A DNA stretch of 7,811 bases. Source: Maribacter sp. GTDB lineage: Bacteria > Bacteroidota > Bacteroidia > Flavobacteriales > Flavobacteriaceae. The translations under genes were made by a program, and so were the position numbers. Shown here one piece after another: positions 5,685 to 7,811 of the stretch. The stretch covers positions 1 to 7,811 of the forward strand of contig JABDKZ010000155.1 in the NCBI GenBank assembly GCA_013001935.1, written 5' to 3'. The notes under the pieces are model-generated. The model was not told the origin of the DNA. It did not search any database and saw nothing but the letters and a program-made list of their open reading frames with translations. Numbering within the stretch: position 1 is the first letter of the stretch; every line of letters begins with the position of its first letter.

Positions 5685-6874
5685 TGGCCTTTATAGGTTT
5701 TTAAGGCTTCCCGCAAAATAGAAACCGCTCTTATGAGGCTGTCCTTATCCAGAACATAAGCGATTCGTATTTGATTTAAACCTAAACCTTCGGTAGCATA
5801 AAAACCTTCTGCCGGAGCCACCATAACCGTTTCACCATCAAGTCGGAATTCTTCTAATAACCATTGTGCAAAATCATCCGAGTTTTCTAAAGGAAGTTCG
5901 GCAATACAATAAAATGCGCCTTGGGGTCTACCGATTTTAACCCCATCGATTTTTTCGAGTTCCTTGATCAAGATGTTTCTTCTTTCAACATACTCTTTCT
6001 TAACCTCATCAAAATAGCTTTGTGGAGTTTCCAGGGCTGCTTCACTGGCAATCTGAGCATAGGTTGGTGGAGACAATCGGGCTTGTGCGAATTTAAGTGC
6101 CGTTTTAATGATTTCTTGGTTTTTCGATACCAGGCACCCGATTCGGGCACCACACATACTGTACCGTTTAGAAACAGAGTCTACAATTATCGCATGTTCA
6201 TCCATTCCAGGTTCCTGTAAGATGGAATAATGCTCTTGCCCGTCATAGGTAAACTCGCGATACACTTCATCTGCAACAAGAAATATATTATGTTTTTTGA
6301 CGATTGCGGCCAATTTTTTAATTTCGGCCCTACTGTAAAGATAACCTGTAGGGTTACCAGGATTGCAAATGAGGATGGCCTTGGTTCTAGGGGTAATCAG
6401 TTTCTCAAATTCCTCAATGGGGGGAAGGGCGAAGTTGTCATCGATTTTTGATATTACCGGTACAACCTTGATTCCCATGGCGGTTGCAAAACCATTATAA
6501 TTTGCATAAAATGGCTCAGGAATAATTATTTCATCATTGGTGTCCGCGATACTTCCCATTGTAAAGGATAGTGCCTCTGAACCCCCTGTAGTTACAATAA
6601 TGTCTTGTGCCCTGACATGAATTTCATTTTTAGCATAATACGAGGCTAATTTTTTGCGGTAGGCTTCTGAGCCTTCAGTCCTGCTATATTCTAGAACAGA
6701 AATCGTATTGTTTTTTACAGCATCCAGTGCTATTTGTGGGGTTTTAATATCGGGCTGCCCAATATTTAAATGAATCACTTTCGTTCCTTCTTTTTTAGCT
6801 TTTTCGGCGTAGGGAACCAATTTACGAATTGGAGACTCGGGCATTGAGAGCCCTTTATTCGATATATATGGCAT
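5681..6874 (-). CDS. PLP-dependent class I/II aminotransferase (aspartate aminotransferase-like)
   Basis: A 397-residue fold-type I aminotransferase that transfers an amino group between an amino acid and a 2-oxoacid through pyridoxal phosphate in the cytoplasm. From the ATG at 6874, NIGQPDIKTP lies near 37-46, VTTGGSEAL near 94-102, and the NPGNPTG signature at 171-177. DEVYREF (from D202) holds the PLP-pyridine aspartate, and SVSKRYSMCGARIG holds the PLP lysine K236 and the following arginine. The C-terminal part includes GRPQGAFYCIAELPL and NQIRIAYV, the latter with the carboxylate-binding arginine. The frame can be read three codons further up to TTG at 6883, but MPYISNKGLSMPESPIRKL is the family-like N-terminus. 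Substrate specificity cannot be read from the sequence: aspartate is the usual call, but other amino acids are possible. It overlaps murB by four bases (ATGA). Confidence 0.93.
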   Translation of the reverse strand: MPYISNKGLSMPESPIRKLVPYAEKAKKEGTKVIHLNIGQPDIKTPQIALDAVKNNTISVLEYSRTEGSEAYRKKLASYYAKNEIHVRAQDIIVTTGGSEALSFTMGSIADTNDEIIIPEPFYANYNGFATAMGIKVVPVISKIDDNFALPPIEEFEKLITPRTKAILICNPGNPTGYLYSRAEIKKLAAIVKKHNIFLVADEVYREFTYDGQEHYSILQEPGMDEHAIIVDSVSKRYSMCGARIGCLVSKNQEIIKTALKFAQARLSPPTYAQIASEAALETPQSYFDEVKKEYVERRNILIKELEKIDGVKIGRPQGAFYCIAELPLENSDDFAQWLLEEFRLDGETVMVAPAEGFYATEGLGLNQIRIAYVLDKDSLIRAVSILREALKTYKGQ

Positions 6875-6891
6875 AAACTTCAAATTTTAAA

Positions 6892-6922
6892 CAAAAATGA
6901 GAAATCATTACGGACAATACAA
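6892..6922 (-). promoter_or_regulatory. Weak candidate promoter for the aminotransferase-murB operon
   Basis: On the minus strand TTG (6922-6920) is followed after 20 bases by CATTTTTG (6899-6892), one mismatch from TAnnTTTG. The box ends 17 bases before the ATG at 6874 and is followed by TTTAAAATTT, similar to the leaders of lipA and the microprotein. The gap to the divergent plus-strand gene (6875-7020) must hold promoters for both directions. Confidence 0.3.
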
Positions 6923-7020
6923 TAGTACATCTGATTATTTACTTTGTTGCCAATATGTTAATTAACAAGGTTTTAAAGCAAATTTTGTGTAAATTAAGTA
7001 CGTGTAATTAATGAAACTAG

Positions 7021-7811
7021 ATGAAGTTGAGTGTATTTAAGACATTTTTTTGGTCATTCGTAATGATGTGTCTTCCGATTATAGGAGTAGCACAGCATTT
7101 TGAATTAGCCGAAGGTCAGAAATATCAAAAAATAAAATTTCAACTTATAAACAATTTGATTATAGTTCCTATCGAAGTGAATGGCAGTGAGCTTTCCTTT
7201 GTACTGGATTCTGGCGTAAATAGGCCCATATTGTTTAACCTCACGGATCAAGATTCATTGCAAATTAATAACGTTTCCGAAATTAAAATACGGGGATTGG
7301 GTGAAGGAGAGCCCATAAAGGCTTTAAGTTCAACAAACAATACATTTAAACTCAAAAACTTAAAGAACTACGATCAGTTACTTTATGTGATTTTAGATAA
7401 GAGTCTTAATTTCTCTACCAGTTTGGGTATTCCTGTTCACGGTATTATTGGCTATGATCTGTTTAAGGATTTTGTTGTTGATATTAACTATGCAACAAGG
7501 ACTATAAAGTTTTTTGACCCGGATTTTTATGTATATAAAAATGGTAAAAAGGGGGAAACCTTACCCTTGTCGATTATCAAGAAAAAAGCGTATGTTGATG
7601 CGAATGTATTTATTGAGAATGACGATAATGTCCCTGTTCGGTTATTGGTTGATACAGGGAGTAGTGATGCAATCTGGCTTTTTGAAGATAAGGATATCGG
7701 GATTCCCGATCAGAATTATGAAGATTTCCTGGGTAAAGGATTGAGTGGTGATATATTTGGTAGACGTACGAAAGTTAATAGTATACAACTTGGAAGTTTT
7801 GCACTTAGGGA
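7021..7811 (+). CDS. Exported aspartyl protease family protein, N-terminal part (cut by window edge)
   Basis: The frame is open from ATG at 7021 to the right edge and gives 263 residues. Residues 1-25 form a signal peptide (K2 and K7, hydrophobic FFWSFVMMCLPIIG, ending VAQ), so the protein acts in the periplasm or outside. It then shows two retropepsin-like lobes. The first has VLDSG (61-65) followed by GIIGYDLFKDFVVDIN (141-156), the usual hydrophobic-Gly flap-end motif. The second has LLVDTGSSDAIWL (208-220). Tandem domains each with an active-site aspartate are typical of bacterial proteins annotated as aspartyl protease, often with a C-terminal PDZ domain, which would lie beyond the edge. 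The substrate is unknown. The gene is divergent from the aminotransferase operon. An ATG at 7011 in another frame ends after nine codons and is not the start. I see no exact TAnnTTTG box upstream. Confidence 0.88.
   Translation, partial: MKLSVFKTFFWSFVMMCLPIIGVAQHFELAEGQKYQKIKFQLINNLIIVPIEVNGSELSFVLDSGVNRPILFNLTDQDSLQINNVSEIKIRGLGEGEPIKALSSTNNTFKLKNLKNYDQLLYVILDKSLNFSTSLGIPVHGIIGYDLFKDFVVDINYATRTIKFFDPDFYVYKNGKKGETLPLSIIKKKAYVDANVFIENDDNVPVRLLVDTGSSDAIWLFEDKDIGIPDQNYEDFLGKGLSGDIFGRRTKVNSIQLGSFALR

Noticed and set aside
5681..6883. Aminotransferase start at TTG 6883
   Set aside because: ATG three codons downstream at 6874 gives the family-like N-terminus MPYISNKG, and no reason to prefer TTG is visible.
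6939..6987. TTACTTTG and AAATTTTG as -7 boxes for the plus-strand protease gene
   Set aside because: Each has one mismatch to TAnnTTTG and no TTTG at the right distance upstream.
7514..7744. Plus-strand frame of 76 codons inside the protease gene
   Set aside because: It lies in another frame of the open aspartyl protease gene, whose DTGS motif falls within this interval.

Overview
The window looks like a chromosomal segment from a member of the Bacteroidota, most likely the family Flavobacteriaceae. The evidence is AT-rich DNA, start codons preceded by A/T-rich leaders rather than clear Shine-Dalgarno sites, -7 boxes of the Bacteroidota form TAnnTTTG, and the family character of the proteins. 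These include flavobacterial-type lipoyl synthase, an RskA-type anti-sigma factor, and an exported aspartyl protease. The assignment rests on recognition, not a database search. No mobile element, CRISPR array, tRNA or rRNA gene was seen.

Layout from left to right. Everything from 1 to 6874 that codes is on the minus strand, so transcription runs right to left there. (a) 1-727 is the N-terminal part of an exported TPR protein, cut by the window edge. (b) 728-1273 is 546 bases with no convincing gene. (c) 1274-2140 is lipA (lipoyl synthase) with a good promoter of its own. (d) 2249-2809 is an ECF sigma factor with no adjacent classical anti-sigma gene. Just upstream of it is a 69-residue single-span membrane protein with four cysteines (2844-3053). 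(e) A strong intrinsic terminator (3081-3112) separates this group from a sigma / anti-sigma pair (4456 down to 3135) whose genes overlap by one base. (f) A 211-base gap with a hairpin at its right edge precedes an aminotransferase-murB operon (6874 down to 4668) with a 4-base ATGA overlap. (g) From 7021 a gene on the plus strand encodes an exported two-lobed aspartyl protease, cut by the right edge.

How they fit together. LipA makes the lipoyl cofactor for the 2-oxoacid dehydrogenases, and MurB reduces UDP-GlcNAc-enolpyruvate in peptidoglycan synthesis. The aminotransferase handles amino acids and is translationally coupled to murB. The RskA-type pair is a membrane-tethered stress or envelope sensing switch. 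The most intriguing group is the four-cysteine microprotein, the orphan-looking ECF sigma factor and the Fe-S enzyme LipA in a row. The microprotein and lipA also share almost the same short promoter-leader sequence. A regulatory link between them is inference only. Most of the window is otherwise ordinary core-genome content.
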